From Asparagopsis taxiformis (taxonomy: Eukaryota > Rhodophyta > Florideophyceae > Bonnemaisoniales > Bonnemaisoniaceae), in assembly GCA_030407315.1 (NCBI GenBank), contig JALQPE010001828.1:1-64000 (forward strand): a stretch of 64,000 nucleotides of DNA. The letters run 5' to 3'. A program made the position numbers and the translations under genes. Below the pieces are notes generated by a model that was not told the origin of the DNA, did not search any database, and saw nothing but the letters and a program-made list of their open reading frames with translations. Shown in pieces: positions 10,306 to 20,310 of this stretch; the stretch's first letter is position 1; each line of letters opens with the position of its first letter.

Positions 10306-12594
10306 ATGGCGGATACGCATTTCAGCAGTTTGTTTTCAACGGTTTGCGGCGATCAAGTGAGCGCGTCAGCGGAGTCGCGCGGACTCAAGCGCGGCGTCGA
10401 TGTCGACTTGTTTGCGGACGTGGACGGTGCGGCTGTGCATATTGGGACGGCTTCGGTGAGCACTGCTGGTGGCGATGTTGGCCTTCCGCGCACGCTGCAC
10501 AACCACAAGCTGCCGGAAACCGACGAGGCCGACTATATCGTCGTGCGCAACATTGCGACTAAGGACAAGTTCAAGGACCTCCCGTTCCCGTACATGTTTG
10601 ATGGCGCCGAGGGACCGCCGGAGACGATGGGTGGAGCATACGCCGCGGCGTTTTACCCTTGGGATACTCGGATGATGCGCCCCGCTGCGGAGGATGGCTC
10701 TAGCGACATTCGTACCCCTGCTGCAGCGTCAAACTTCAACGCAGCGACGAACCAGGCCAGCTCGGGACGGATGCCCAGTACCGGTCCAGCAGGCGAAATC
10801 ACTGGTTCGGGGGGTACGAAGCATCCAGGACGCTCCGTCCCGGTTTCGGGAGGCACGAAGCGCCCTGCTCGCTCTGCCAGAGCCTCCAGTGGAGGCACGA
10901 AGCACCCTGCTCGCTCCAACGTCACCGAAGCTACTACGCAGGACGTAACCGAGGTGGACGACGAACCGGAGGTGGCGGAAAGCATTCGTGAGCAGCAGGG
11001 GACGCAAATTATGGTGCCCAAGTTTGTGACGTCGGATTACGTCGGAGAAGGAGCGACTGTGTTGGTGAGGCAGCTAGTGGAACCGGCCGTGACCCTTCGC
11101 GATGTCAAAGAAGACCACGTGGAGGACCTGCGCAACAATATGTTGGCGGTGGGGTATGTGAGCTCTTCGCGTATCACTGTGACGGTGCTGAGGTCGCAGA
11201 ACACGCATTTGTCCGCCGACACGCGTCTGTTCCAGAATGGCAAATTCCATGCCAATGCGAACGTGACCGTGATCGACGGACTGCATCGTCTCAATGCTAT
11301 GCATAGCATTGCGGATGACTTCACGCGCCTCACCCGTATGCACAGAACCAAGCTGCCACAGGAGGCAAACCGCTTGCGCTGGGTTACTCAGCCTCTGGAT
11401 GTGTACTACCTTCGCCGCAAGGACGACAGTGATCTCCAGCCTCATGAGATCATCCACAAGAGTGCAGAGTCGAACCATACGACTGGGACGCAACTGACGG
11501 AGCGCTCCCTGGTTCGAATCTTGTCGTTCATCCAGCAGTTCATCCGTACGATTGCTGTTGCAAACAACGTGGAAAACGCTGGCGACTTGCGTGAGTCTGA
11601 TGTCATCCGAACATTGTTCGAGGCGCAGTTCATGGGGATGATGAATTCGACGAACACGGCTCGGCGGTGGACGCGTTTGGCTATAGCAACGCTGAAGCAT
11701 CCTGTTCTCGACGACGTGTTGCGTGAGCTGAACAATTCCGAGCGCCGCAACGAGATTGGGATAACGCACCTGGACCACAAGATAGTGCGCGAGTTGCTGG
11801 AAGAAAACTTTGTCTTCGTCTTGCGTGGTCTTTCGGAGTACTTGAACCCTGCTCATGGCGGACGTCCGGATGGACGCTTTGACGTGAACGACTTTTATAC
11901 ATACGTCCGTCGCGTGACTGCAATAGCAAATTCTCTGTACGCTGCGTTTGGGCGCCCAAAGAGTATTATGCGCAAGTCATTTCTGAGCACAGAGATGGCA
12001 ATTGGGTCGGTTAAGCAGCCGAAGGAGTTGCAATGGCATCTCACCAATGCCATTGCAATGTATAGAGGGGACGACCGGAGCAGTGAGGTTCGAATGCGAC
12101 GGAGAACCACGCGTTTACAGGATTTGGAAACGAACTTGAAAGAGTTTTTCAATCCGACATTGAAGAAGAAGACTAAGGCTCGACGCAAACGCCGCCCTTC
12201 TGCTGCCAATGTGAGACTCACTCACAAGAAGCAGCGGAATGTCGAACATGAGCCTGCTTCGCATGGCATCCGCCGCCGTTCACAGCGACTTCGCTCGACG
12301 GGGAGCACACGCCTCGAGGAAGAAGAGCCGGTTGTGGTACAACAATCCGCCGGGGAAGAAGAGCAGGCCGTTGTTGATAAACCCACCGATCAACAACAAG
12401 CCACTGCTTCCGGTGATGAGGTTGACGAAGACTCCGCCCGTTCCCCGATTCTGCCGTTGAGATTGTCCCCCAAGATAACCAACGTGCTGGTGCGACTCCC
12501 TCCAACCAAGAATCTGTCCATAACGTTTCGGACGAGGAAGAAAACAACAGTGCAGATGAGGGCCAAGTCGAAAGCAAGGGGGTCCGCGAAGTGA
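10306..12594 (+). CDS. ParB-like domain protein, N-terminal half of a ParB-dioxygenase fusion
   Basis: The chosen start is ATG 10,306 (MADTHFSSLFSTVCGD) after the CT-rich leader; the frame is open further upstream but without support. Residues about 150-210 hold three imperfect repeats (SGGTKHPGRS, SGGTKRPARS, SGGTKHPARS), likely a disordered basic linker. A ParB/sulfiredoxin-type domain follows, with the signature VTVIDGLHRLNAM (D324-G-L-H-R328), then a helical region (ERSLVRILSFIQQF) and a basic Lys/Arg-rich tail (KKKTKARRKRR). ParB-type domains bind nucleotides, and in bacteria they act with DNA-binding segments; no helix-turn-helix was identified here. The tail turns acidic near 12,420-12,440. 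The sense then moves to another frame that encodes the dioxygenase half, so this was probably one protein of about 1,300 residues. Compare the unbroken fusion at 20,526. Confidence 0.75.
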   Translation: MADTHFSSLFSTVCGDQVSASAESRGLKRGVDVDLFADVDGAAVHIGTASVSTAGGDVGLPRTLHNHKLPETDEADYIVVRNIATKDKFKDLPFPYMFDGAEGPPETMGGAYAAAFYPWDTRMMRPAAEDGSSDIRTPAAASNFNAATNQASSGRMPSTGPAGEITGSGGTKHPGRSVPVSGGTKRPARSARASSGGTKHPARSNVTEATTQDVTEVDDEPEVAESIREQQGTQIMVPKFVTSDYVGEGATVLVRQLVEPAVTLRDVKEDHVEDLRNNMLAVGYVSSSRITVTVLRSQNTHLSADTRLFQNGKFHANANVTVIDGLHRLNAMHSIADDFTRLTRMHRTKLPQEANRLRWVTQPLDVYYLRRKDDSDLQPHEIIHKSAESNHTTGTQLTERSLVRILSFIQQFIRTIAVANNVENAGDLRESDVIRTLFEAQFMGMMNSTNTARRWTRLAIATLKHPVLDDVLRELNNSERRNEIGITHLDHKIVRELLEENFVFVLRGLSEYLNPAHGGRPDGRFDVNDFYTYVRRVTAIANSLYAAFGRPKSIMRKSFLSTEMAIGSVKQPKELQWHLTNAIAMYRGDDRSSEVRMRRRTTRLQDLETNLKEFFNPTLKKKTKARRKRRPSAANVRLTHKKQRNVEHEPASHGIRRRSQRLRSTGSTRLEEEEPVVVQQSAGEEEQAVVDKPTDQQQATASGDEVDEDSARSPILPLRLSPKITNVLVRLPPTKNLSITFRTRKKTTVQMRAKSKARGSAK

Positions 12595-14235
12595 CAATTA
12601 CACTCACTGTTCCGGAAGGAGTCGAAGTCGATGAAGACGGTTACATCGTTCGTGACTCTCCTTCTGAAGACGACCTCCTCTTCGACGACCGTATGCCGTC
12701 TCTTCCTGACGATTTCGAAGACCGAGCCGAAGGGCATCATCTGGCGCAGCGTCCCGCGGATGTCATCGCATCGGTGAGGGTTGGCTGTCTGCCCCCGATT
12801 GAGCTCAGGTTGTTATTGGAGAGTGTGGAAATCGATGAGGAGGGCAGAGAGGTGAGGTATTTGAAGCAAGTGGCGATGGACCCTGTGTTTGAGGGGCTGC
12901 ATATTCCGGAAGAACATCGGGCTCGTGTGCTATTCGAAATCGATCACGTCTATCCGATGTTCTTCGCAGCGTGGAAGATGGCTGCCAAGGCGATGTGTGA
13001 GCCTACATCGACGTTTCTACCCTCGAGGCTGGACTTTGCCCAGGTTGCGCGAATGTCTACAAGCTGGAAGGATTCGTATGAGGCCGGCACTGGTATGGCG
13101 TACTTCCACAATTGCCGAACGGAAATCAACGAGCGAGGGTATACGGTGATGCACAATTTCGCGGATGTAAGCTACCTCGATGCGTCGGACAAGTTCCCCT
13201 TTGACTTGGTCTCATGGAAGAAATTCCTAACCAGGAATTGTTTCGGTACTTCTTGGGAACATGGGAGGGGGAGCAGGTGCACAAGGACCCTGGGAACCGG
13301 CAGCTGTGGAGTCCCATTGTCAATACAGGGGACGATGAAACAGATGAGAAGAACCGGAATGAGGGGAGGGCTCGCTTCACGTCTACACGCCAGTGCCTGG
13401 TTGACTATGCAGAGAACGACGAGACGCATATCGACCGGTTCAAGTTTGTGACGCGGCGAGCCCTACTGGATGTGTGGTTGGGAATCCTTGTCCGGCTGAT
13501 AGGGCTGGAGGAGTGCGGTTTACCGGGAGAAAAACTTGTCATGCCGGCATCTGGGGGACGGTTTTTGATAACGGGAAAGGGGTGTCCTCGGCAGTCCCAC
13601 ACAATGATTTCCCTGTTCCTCCTCGCGACCGCAAAGATCAACTTCCGGGTTACTTTGTTATTGCCAACGGAGATGACCCATTCCCTATCTGGGTGTGTCC
13701 AGGGTCCCACAAGTACGTCTTTTCCAAAGCGCTGGAATTAGATATGTACGCCAAGACGATGAAGCTGAAGAAGGTAATCGTTCCGCCACGTTCAGTCTTC
13801 ATCGGTCACGGCCATGTACAACATGCCGGGGCAGGGCATGTCGACAGAGTTGTGTCACACACGACAACGAGGTATCACACGTATTTCAGGAATGCGTCGT
13901 ATCCGATTCCCGACAATGTTTCGTTTGGTTTCATCAGGCGGTTGGGATTCGAAGAAGAAGTCATCGCCAATGCTCCGCGCCGGTCTGCAAGGCAAAGTCA
14001 ACCGGCACCTGTCAATGTTCGCCACAAGACAGTTGTTCCCATCCCGGTCAAGAAAGATGGTAGGCCGAAGACAGGGCAGCTCCGAATGATGCGGATGAAG
14101 ACGACAGAACCTCGCAAGGATGTAATGCACACACCGAGTGTGGCCCCGGTAGTGCCTCTTCTGCCGGGACAACCTGGATATCTAGTTCACTATCATAGTG
14201 AGGACGAAGAGGAAGAACAGTTTTCCGACGGCTAG
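12483..14235 (+). pseudogene. PhyH-like 2OG-Fe(II) dioxygenase half, broken by two one-base deletions
   Basis: The frame opens near 12,450 and runs in from the ParB frame through an acidic linker (HNVSDEEENNSADEG) and then EGVEVDEDGYIVRD. Against the near-identical copy at 62,231-64,000 this copy lacks one G at about 13,208 (GACTTGGTCTC versus GACTTGGGTCTC) and one G at about 13,594 (CGGCAGTCCC versus CGGCAGGTCCC). The result is two frames, 12,591-13,451 and 13,474-14,235. The iron-binding H-x-D (HNDF) lies just after the second deletion, the distal His is in HVQHAGAGH (about 13,812) and Arg follows in VDRVV. The last residues are acidic (EDEEEEQFSDG). The family oxidises small molecules, proteins or nucleic acids; the substrate here is unknown. 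Catalysis would need both frames restored, so this copy is presumed dead unless the deletions are sequencing errors. Confidence 0.8.
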
Positions 14236-14509
14236 ATATCTTAACAACAACTACTTTAGCAAACAATTATCGAGAATATAATCATCTCCTTTATCACTTT
14301 CAATCTATGAACCTACTATAATGCACTTCCGTTCCATGCTTTCAAACTAGATTGTCCATTCCCTAGTGGGTTGGAGCATGATTCCAGGACGATTCCCTCA
14401 CATCTCTAGACTCGATGGTCTATGCTAGAAATAGCAGAACAATTGGGTTTATACGTGCTTCATCGCCAACTTGCTTCTGGTAATGGCTGGACGTGCACGA
14501 TACACGATC
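14236..14509. other. 3' flank of the ParB-dioxygenase gene
   Basis: Unique-looking sequence that recurs almost unchanged in inverted form at about 61,960-62,230 and in diverged form at 57,860-58,123. It therefore belongs to the duplicated unit and may hold the 3' untranslated region. AT-rich, no open frame. Confidence 0.55.
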
Positions 14510-15860
14510 ACCTGAAATGGACGTCCGGTGGATGTCCAACTCAGATGCATTCCTGGCCGGCCCAGAAATTCTACAATTTCGGGCACAAAAAAATATTGCA
14601 AAAAACATCGATTTGGGCGGTCGATTGTGCCGTACGGCACACCCCCATCTCAAAAACATGTTCACATGTGCATGTTTTTGAGAATAGCCCAAATTTTAAT
14701 TCAAATCAGGGTGTCTAATTTGGCCACAACGGCCCCAGGCACCGGAACCGCCGCCCCGAGCGGGTCATCACTGGCTTCTGTAAGCACTAACTGTAAGGCT
14801 AAATGGCGCCTAACGATGGGTCGATTCCAGGCTTCAAGCCTAAGTTATGCTAGGGTGACATCGTTTCCCCTGTTCCATCATGGTCCTGCCTTACTCCTCC
14901 ACGACAAACACTACTCACCCATCACGTTACTCGTATTCCGTGCACTTTGTATGAGTAGTGAACTCGCCTGCTTAGTTGCTGCAATGCGTGGATGTAGGCA
15001 GCACACGACCAACCTGAAATGGACGTCCGGTGGATGTCCATCTCAGATGCACTGCTGGCCAGCCCAGAAATTCTACAATTTCGGGCACAAAAAATCTTGC
15101 AAAAATCAACGATTTGGGCGGGTCGATTGTGCCGTACGGCACACCCCCATCTCAAAAACATGTTCACATGTGCATGTTTTTGAGAATAGCCCAATTTTAA
15201 TTCAAATCAGGGTGTCTAATTTGGCCACAACGGCCCCAGGCACCGGCCACCGGCCCCGATCGGGGCTATCACTGGCTTCTGTAAGCACCAACTGTAAGGC
15301 TAAATGGCGTCTGACGAAGGGTCAATTTCAGGCTCAATACGCCAGGGACAGGTCTTGGTCCTTGTTCCATCATGGTCCCGCCCCGCTCTCTCACGACCAA
15401 CCTGAAATGGACGTCCGGTGGATGTCCAGCTCGATTGCATTGCTGGCCAGCCCAGAAATTCTAAAATTTCGGGCACAAAAAAATCTTGCAAAAATCAACG
15501 ATTTGGGCGGTCGATTGTGCCGTACGGCACACCCCCATCTCAAAAACATGTTCACATGTGCATGTTTTTGAGAATAGCCCAAATTTTAATTCAAATCAGG
15601 GTGTCTAATTTGGCCACAACGGCCCCAGGCACCGGCCACCGGCCCCGATCGGGGCTATCACTGGCTTCTGTAAGCACCAACTGTAAGGCTAAATGGCGTC
15701 TGACGAAGGGTCAATTTCAGGCTCAATACGCCAGGGACAGGTCTTGGTCCTTGTTCCATCATGGTCCCGCCCCGCTCTCTCACGACCAACCTGAAATGGA
15801 CGTCCGGTGGATGTCCAGCTCGATTGCATTGCTGGCCAGCCCAGAAATTCTAAAATTTCC
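14510..15860 (-). repeat. Satellite A array, four copies (minus orientation)
   Basis: Four head-to-tail copies with TGCCGTACGGCA, GGACGTCCGGTGGATGTCC and TTGGCCACAACGGCCCC landmarks. The last copy ends within CTAAAATTTC and joins block B at the same point (CGAAAAATCAATTTGG) as every other A-B junction in the window. Long apparent frames (for example 14,528-15,571) run through the repeats and are not genes. Confidence 0.9.
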
Positions 15861-17506
15861 GAAAAATCAATTTGGTGGCCCAGCATCTCCTGTGCCGAAA
15901 ATTCCAGCAGTCACTTCTGATATACTATATCGTAGTAGTAGTAGTCTAGACGTGTTTCGCACTTGTACGCATCAGGGAAGGCTGCACGGAAGGTTGAGAC
16001 TACGCTACTTGTGTACCGCGTCGTCTGAAATAGCGAGTAGTGTTTGTTGTATAGTTGTGGAGTATGCGTCTAGTGGTTTGTAAAGCTTGCAGAACGGGAT
16101 AGGGATGTGGGTGGCCCTATTTTATGAATACATGAGTACCAATATTCAGGGTTGACAAAGCGGAAAGTCATAGGCTCATACATGTTTGAGATTGCATAGT
16201 GGAGAAAATATTTACATCGAAATTTACATGGAGGAGATGGAGGTTTCAAGGATGAGGTATGAGAGGAAGAAAATTCTTCTGTGGTATGAGGATGTGTTCT
16301 AAGGGGGGATGGAATCCTGGGATGGTACAGGGGGAGGTGGAAATGTACGGAGTGCGGGTTTAGAATGGAGTGTGATTCGGAGAGGAGTGCCGAAAGCATA
16401 TTATGGGGATTTGGGAGACGCTGCGGGGTGTTGGGGTAGTGAGGGCGGAGGAGGTGTTTAGGTGGGACCGTAGGAGGGTGCGGTTGAAGGCGCCGAGAGG
16501 AGGGGGTTTTTAGGAAAGTGAGGAGAAAGAGGCGGGAAGGTCTGTTCTGGCTGTGGTGAGTGGGGATGTGATGGAGAAGAAGGGGGTTATTGTATTTGGG
16601 GAGGGAGGGGAGTGGGAGGAAGGGTGCGAAGTGGGGGTTTGATATGTGTTTCAGAGCGGGGAGGTTTCTGGGGAGACGGCGGGGGAGCGGGAGCGTGGGC
16701 CAGTTGTGGTGGTGTATACGGTATCGAAGATGCGGATGGCGTGGGGGCATGGAGCAGCTGAGGGAGGGAGGGGTGGAGCAGGTCGGGTACGGGATGGGGA
16801 CTGAGAGGTTTTGGAAGAGTAAGCTGCAGGGGAAGTTTGTGGAGAGGGCGAAGGAGAGGGGTTGAAGGTAGAGGAGAGAGGGTATTGAAGAACAATACGT
16901 TGCAAAGGTGATGGGGGAGAGCATGGTCGAGGAGATAGGGGGTGTTTTTGCCCTATTCTGAGGTAGTATGAGGACTGGTTATACGAAATCTGTACGGTAG
17001 AGCAGAAAAGTAGGTATGGAATGGAGGTGTGCACCGTGGAAGCGGGGATAGGTAGCTAAAAATGCGTGCTAGAGTGGTATTGGGGGTGTTTGAGGTACAG
17101 TACGGAGGAGGTGAGCACCAACTGGAAGGGGGTGTGAGCGAGAGGATGAAAAAATTAAAGACGAAATTGGAGTCGACCGACAAGGAAAAATAGAGTGGTC
17201 GCCGTGATGGATGCGGACATCCATGTCGAGCACGGCGGCAGAAATTTCTGGGCTCGAAATTTTTGAATTTCTGAACCGGCGCCCGTCCTAGGTGGACATA
17301 GACATGGCGGAAGTCCATCCCGAGGGGGACATCCGTGGTACTAGAAACAATGAATGTCGCCCTAGTAATACTAGACGTACTAGACCACATGGACGTCCGG
17401 TTCTAGGCGGACATCCAAAAATACTGGAGAACATGGACGTCCGCCTAGTAATACTAGGTGTACTAGAGGTTGTGGACGTCCGCGTCCATTTCCGAGAACA
17501 CAGACG
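15861..17506 (-). repeat. Block B, 1.65-kb repeat (minus orientation copy)
   Basis: One of four near-complete copies (others 30,707-32,329, 55,722-57,390, 58,567-60,215; a fragment at 40,061-40,240). It starts at the A junction and ends at 17,506 with CGAGAACACAGACG, after a stretch of GGACGTCC-containing units. Its G-rich strand has short frames that seem to derive from a decayed protein; a Cys-rich piece (WKCTECGFRMECDSE) is visible in the copies at 31,630-31,947 and 56,681-56,929. The C-rich strand gives Pro/His-rich frames that are compositional artefacts. Confidence 0.85.
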
Positions 17507-17830
17507 TACCCGCAGACAATACAATTTGCTATCTACACTACTGTCTACAGATTTCCCCAGACAGTGCAGTAATACAATACAATGCACTGCCTCAGACAGT
17601 AAAATGTACTGTCTGCACATACTGTCTGGCGGCAACACTTCCGGACAGTAAAATTTACTGTTCTGGACAGTAAATTTTACTGTTTTTGGTACTGTCCAGA
17701 TTTCGTGCCAGTTTATTGCTGCAGCAGTATTCTGAAATTTCCAGACAGTAAATTTTACTGTCTCCGCGCACTGTCTTGGCCAGACAGTAATTTTTACTGT
17801 CTCAGACAGTAAATTTACTGTCTTTTTTCA
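17507..17830. repeat. Cluster of ACAGTAAA-TTTACTGT palindromes
   Basis: About 320 bp in which the motif ACAGTAAA or its complement TTTACTGT recurs many times, often paired as short perfect palindromes (for example ACAGTAAATTTACTGT near 17,806). The cluster begins where block B ends and runs into the last codons of the minus-strand gene at 17,802-18,608, so the stop codon of that gene lies inside one palindrome. Confidence 0.8.
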
Positions 17831-18608
17831 TTCCCAACACCGTAGTGAAGTCTCGTCCAGTTCCGCGAAGGAACATTTCCCAGACTCTGGTGTCTATGGG
17901 GGAGATGGACGGGTCTGCAGCAGCGGCAGTTAGATCTGCTGAGGTGTACGGGCGGAGAGACTGCGCGATGTTGTAAGTGTGTCTCAGGTAGGTCATTGAG
18001 AAGAAGTACAGAACATACGCGGTTGCATTGTCTTCAAGCACGTGGCACTGCATCTTGACCCAATCCAAGAGCTTGGCGAAAGAGCGGTCTTCCAAGGGCG
18101 TATTGTCAGCCGAGAAGTCGGCCATGTGCCAGCAGTCGCGAAGGTAGAGCATGATAAGGACACATTCCTCCATTTCGAGCCCGCGCCCAGCGCGGAAAAT
18201 GTTGGCAAGGATGGCTAGTAAGGTCGTGACGTCGCTGGCATGCACGTCGTAGCGCATCTTGACATACGAAATGGAGTCTGTCGAGTGCTCTGAAGACCAG
18301 TAGCTCTTGCAATCGAAGGCCCCGCCGAGTAGAACGACATCTTGTTTGGCTGTGAGGTACCCATGGATATTGGGACCATCCCACTGCGGAGGGGGCTGCT
18401 GGACCCTGCGCGAAGGAGAAGAGGAAGGCCTGGGGCTGCGAGAACGGGAAGTGCGATTGGTAGCACCCTCTACGCCATGAATGGCGGGCACGGAAACGAC
18501 CCTGGCTGGGTCTATCCATAGAATGGTCCCGTTACCGTGTTCATGGTTGGGGAGAGGGGGAAGGGCACCCTCTGTGCTAACAATGGAGCCGTGCGTGTCT
18601 TGAGGCAT
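17802..18608 (-). CDS. Hypothetical protein, 268 aa
   Basis: I place the start at 18,608 (MPQDTHGSIVSTEGALPPLP), directly after a CT-rich leader like those of the neighbouring genes; the frame extends upstream without support. Residues 1-85 are polar with an Arg/Ser/Pro-rich stretch (TSRSRSPRPSSSPSRR) and look disordered. The rest appears helical and folded, with pieces such as MEECVLIMLYLRDCWHMAD and YVLYFFSMTYLRHTYNIAQ. No signal peptide, catalytic motif or family is recognised. It is transcribed away from the intact ParB-dioxygenase gene at 20,526. The last codons (KDSKFTV) and stop come from the adjoining palindrome cluster, so the native C-terminus may have been replaced. Confidence 0.6.
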   Translation of the reverse strand: MPQDTHGSIVSTEGALPPLPNHEHGNGTILWIDPARVVSVPAIHGVEGATNRTSRSRSPRPSSSPSRRVQQPPPQWDGPNIHGYLTAKQDVVLLGGAFDCKSYWSSEHSTDSISYVKMRYDVHASDVTTLLAILANIFRAGRGLEMEECVLIMLYLRDCWHMADFSADNTPLEDRSFAKLLDWVKMQCHVLEDNATAYVLYFFSMTYLRHTYNIAQSLRPYTSADLTAAAADPSISPIDTRVWEMFLRGTGRDFTTVLGMKKDSKFTV

Positions 18609-18690
18609 GGTGTTGGTGGGAGCGAAAAGTAGAGAGCTGGGAATGATAGAGAGAGAGATGGAATAGAGGGGAACGACGATTTTTTTGTAC
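18609..18690 (-). promoter_or_regulatory. CT-rich leader before the 268-aa gene
   Basis: Read on the minus strand, CCATCTCTCTCTCTATC and CTCTCTACTTTTCGCTCCC precede the ATG at 18,608. The same pyrimidine-rich arrangement stands before the ATGs at 20,526, 24,377 and 28,305. It is likely a 5' untranslated or core-promoter element; role inferred. Confidence 0.4.
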
Positions 18691-19155
18691 CTCAGTCGAA
18701 ATAGAAAAACAGTACAAATCAGTTCCTTATATGCGTGATTACCGCAGAAATTTAAAAAATATGGATAAACGTAGATGAAAAGACGTGCGACGTGGGGGAT
18801 TAATACAAACAATACCTGAAGAACTGGGAACAGGGGTTCTATTGTAGTCGTACAAGCGTATGAGGGAAGGTGATTGCCGATGACGCACATAGACTGGTAG
18901 TAATATAGAGGGAAATGGACGAGTGAATGCACCCATTTAGTGGCTATCGATTTGAACGGGTTCAGAAAGTAACCATTACAGGTATATACAAACTATAGTT
19001 TGTTACCAAATGTGGGTGTGAACGGGTTTGGCAGTTGGATGAAATAAACGGTTTCGGATTGTAGTGGAGTGTGTAACATGTGACACGCAATGCATCCTGG
19101 TAACTCCAAAGCCGTTCATACGGCCGTATAAGCGGTTTGAGGGATCTGGTAGCGA
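18691..19155. other. Intergenic stretch, nothing recognised
   Basis: AT-rich unique sequence with short inverted motifs (AACTATAGTTTG) and no convincing frame. It ends at the TTGTCATACTCGAC border of the hairpin cluster. Confidence 0.4.
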
Positions 19156-19156
19156 A

Positions 19157-19672
19157 TTGTCATACTCGACTTGCTCGAGCAATACTCAATCCGGGGTACG
19201 AACTAGTTCGGATTGAGTATTGCTCGAGCAATTTCTGGCGCCCAAAATGGGCGAAATTCTGCGGAAATAATTTCTGAAAAAATATTTTCAATTTTGCGGC
19301 CGCCTGAAATTGCTCGAGCAATACTCAATCCGGGGTACGAACTAGTTCGGATTGAGTATTGCTCGAGCAATTTCTGGCGCCCAAAATTGGCGAAATTGGG
19401 CGGAAATAATTTCTGAAAAAATATTTTCATTTTTGGGGCCGAATGGCCGTCTGAAATTGCTCGAGCAATACTCAATCCGAACTAGTTCGTACCCCGGATT
19501 GAGTATTGCTCGAGCAATTTCAGGCGGCCGCAAAATTGAAAATATTTTTTCAGAAATTATTTCCGCAGAATTTCGCCCATTTTGGGCGCCAGAAATTGCT
19601 CGAGCAATACTCAATCCGAACTAGTTCGTACCCCGGATTGAGTATTGCTCGAGCAAGTCGAGTATGACAAAT
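19157..19672. repeat. Repeat C: nested palindrome of about 515 bp
   Basis: The block begins TTGTCATACTCGACTTGC and ends with its exact complement, GCAAGTCGAGTATGACAA. The two flanks are near-perfect inverted copies of about 210 bp around an asymmetric centre (about 19,370-19,460). Inside are four copies of a roughly 60-bp hairpin built on TTGCTCGAGCAATACTCAATCC and GAACTAGTTC, alternating with a segment carrying AAATATTTTC and GGGCGAAATTCTGC. Identical short frames on both strands reflect the symmetry, not coding. The structure resembles a foldback or nested MITE. Confidence 0.9.
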
Positions 19673-20229
19673 GCCACGGAAGCGCCACCACACCCCTCCA
19701 GCCGGCACCCTCGAGTAATACTAGTCTTCCAGGGATCATGTGCCCTCAGAGACATGCTCAGAGGCACCTTTCCGGGTGCAAAAATTGTAACCATGCCTGG
19801 GCTTCCGGGTTGTACCTGGTGACCCAGCCCATCAACGGGTAGTGGAACTATTGCAAATGAAATAGTGCTCATGTGTTATGATCGTCAGAAGTTGTAATTG
19901 TATATATGTGATTTAATTAGTTTACTAGCATAATTACGGAAGTACTAGGGCAGTGCAATATGGCGTGGTAGACAGCAGTGCAGCATCATGAAGCTGCAGA
20001 GTTGCACCACTCATAGTGTTGGTACGAAGTGGAAAAGGATTGGTGGCTACCAGTATTGCATGGCCAAGACCGATTATTAATTTGAATTCAAAATGACAAT
20101 GGTCATCCATGCTCCCGCTTCATGTTGAATTTGGAAGGGTCAGGGTCGGATAAGCGGGTTTGAGGTATGGTTCCAGCAAGGCTGTTTGAGAGGGATGACG
20201 AAATCGCTGTTTCTGCACGATTTGGAGGG
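19673..20229. other. Intergenic stretch, nothing recognised
   Basis: Unique sequence between two repeat C sites, with no frame above background and no recognised motif. Confidence 0.4.
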
Positions 20230-20310
20230 GTCGACTTGCTCGAGCAATTCTCAATCCGGGGTATGAATTAGTTCGGATTGAGTCTTACTCGAGCAATTTT
20301 GGTATGACAA
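20230..20310. repeat. Repeat C, single hairpin
   Basis: GTCGACTTGCTCGAGCAA, CTCAATCCGG, then the inverted half ending near TACTCGAGCAATTTTGG and TATGACAAA. It is an imperfect single copy of the hairpin found four times at 19,157-19,672, located about 215 bp upstream of the intact ParB-dioxygenase start. Confidence 0.85.

Noticed and set aside
10306..12594. Sulfiredoxin enzyme
   Set aside because: The DG-x-HR motif is shared by ParB and sulfiredoxin folds, but the catalytic Cys of sulfiredoxin (G-C-H-R) is replaced by Leu or Ser in all copies.
14528..15571. A 347-codon open frame (and similar ones at 59,991-61,046 and 60,893-61,435)
   Set aside because: They run through tandem satellite A copies. 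The same peptide fragments appear in other frames and on the other strand, so the openness comes from the repeat sequence.
19203..19624. Identical 90-codon frames on both strands
   Set aside because: They are produced by the symmetry of the repeat C palindrome.
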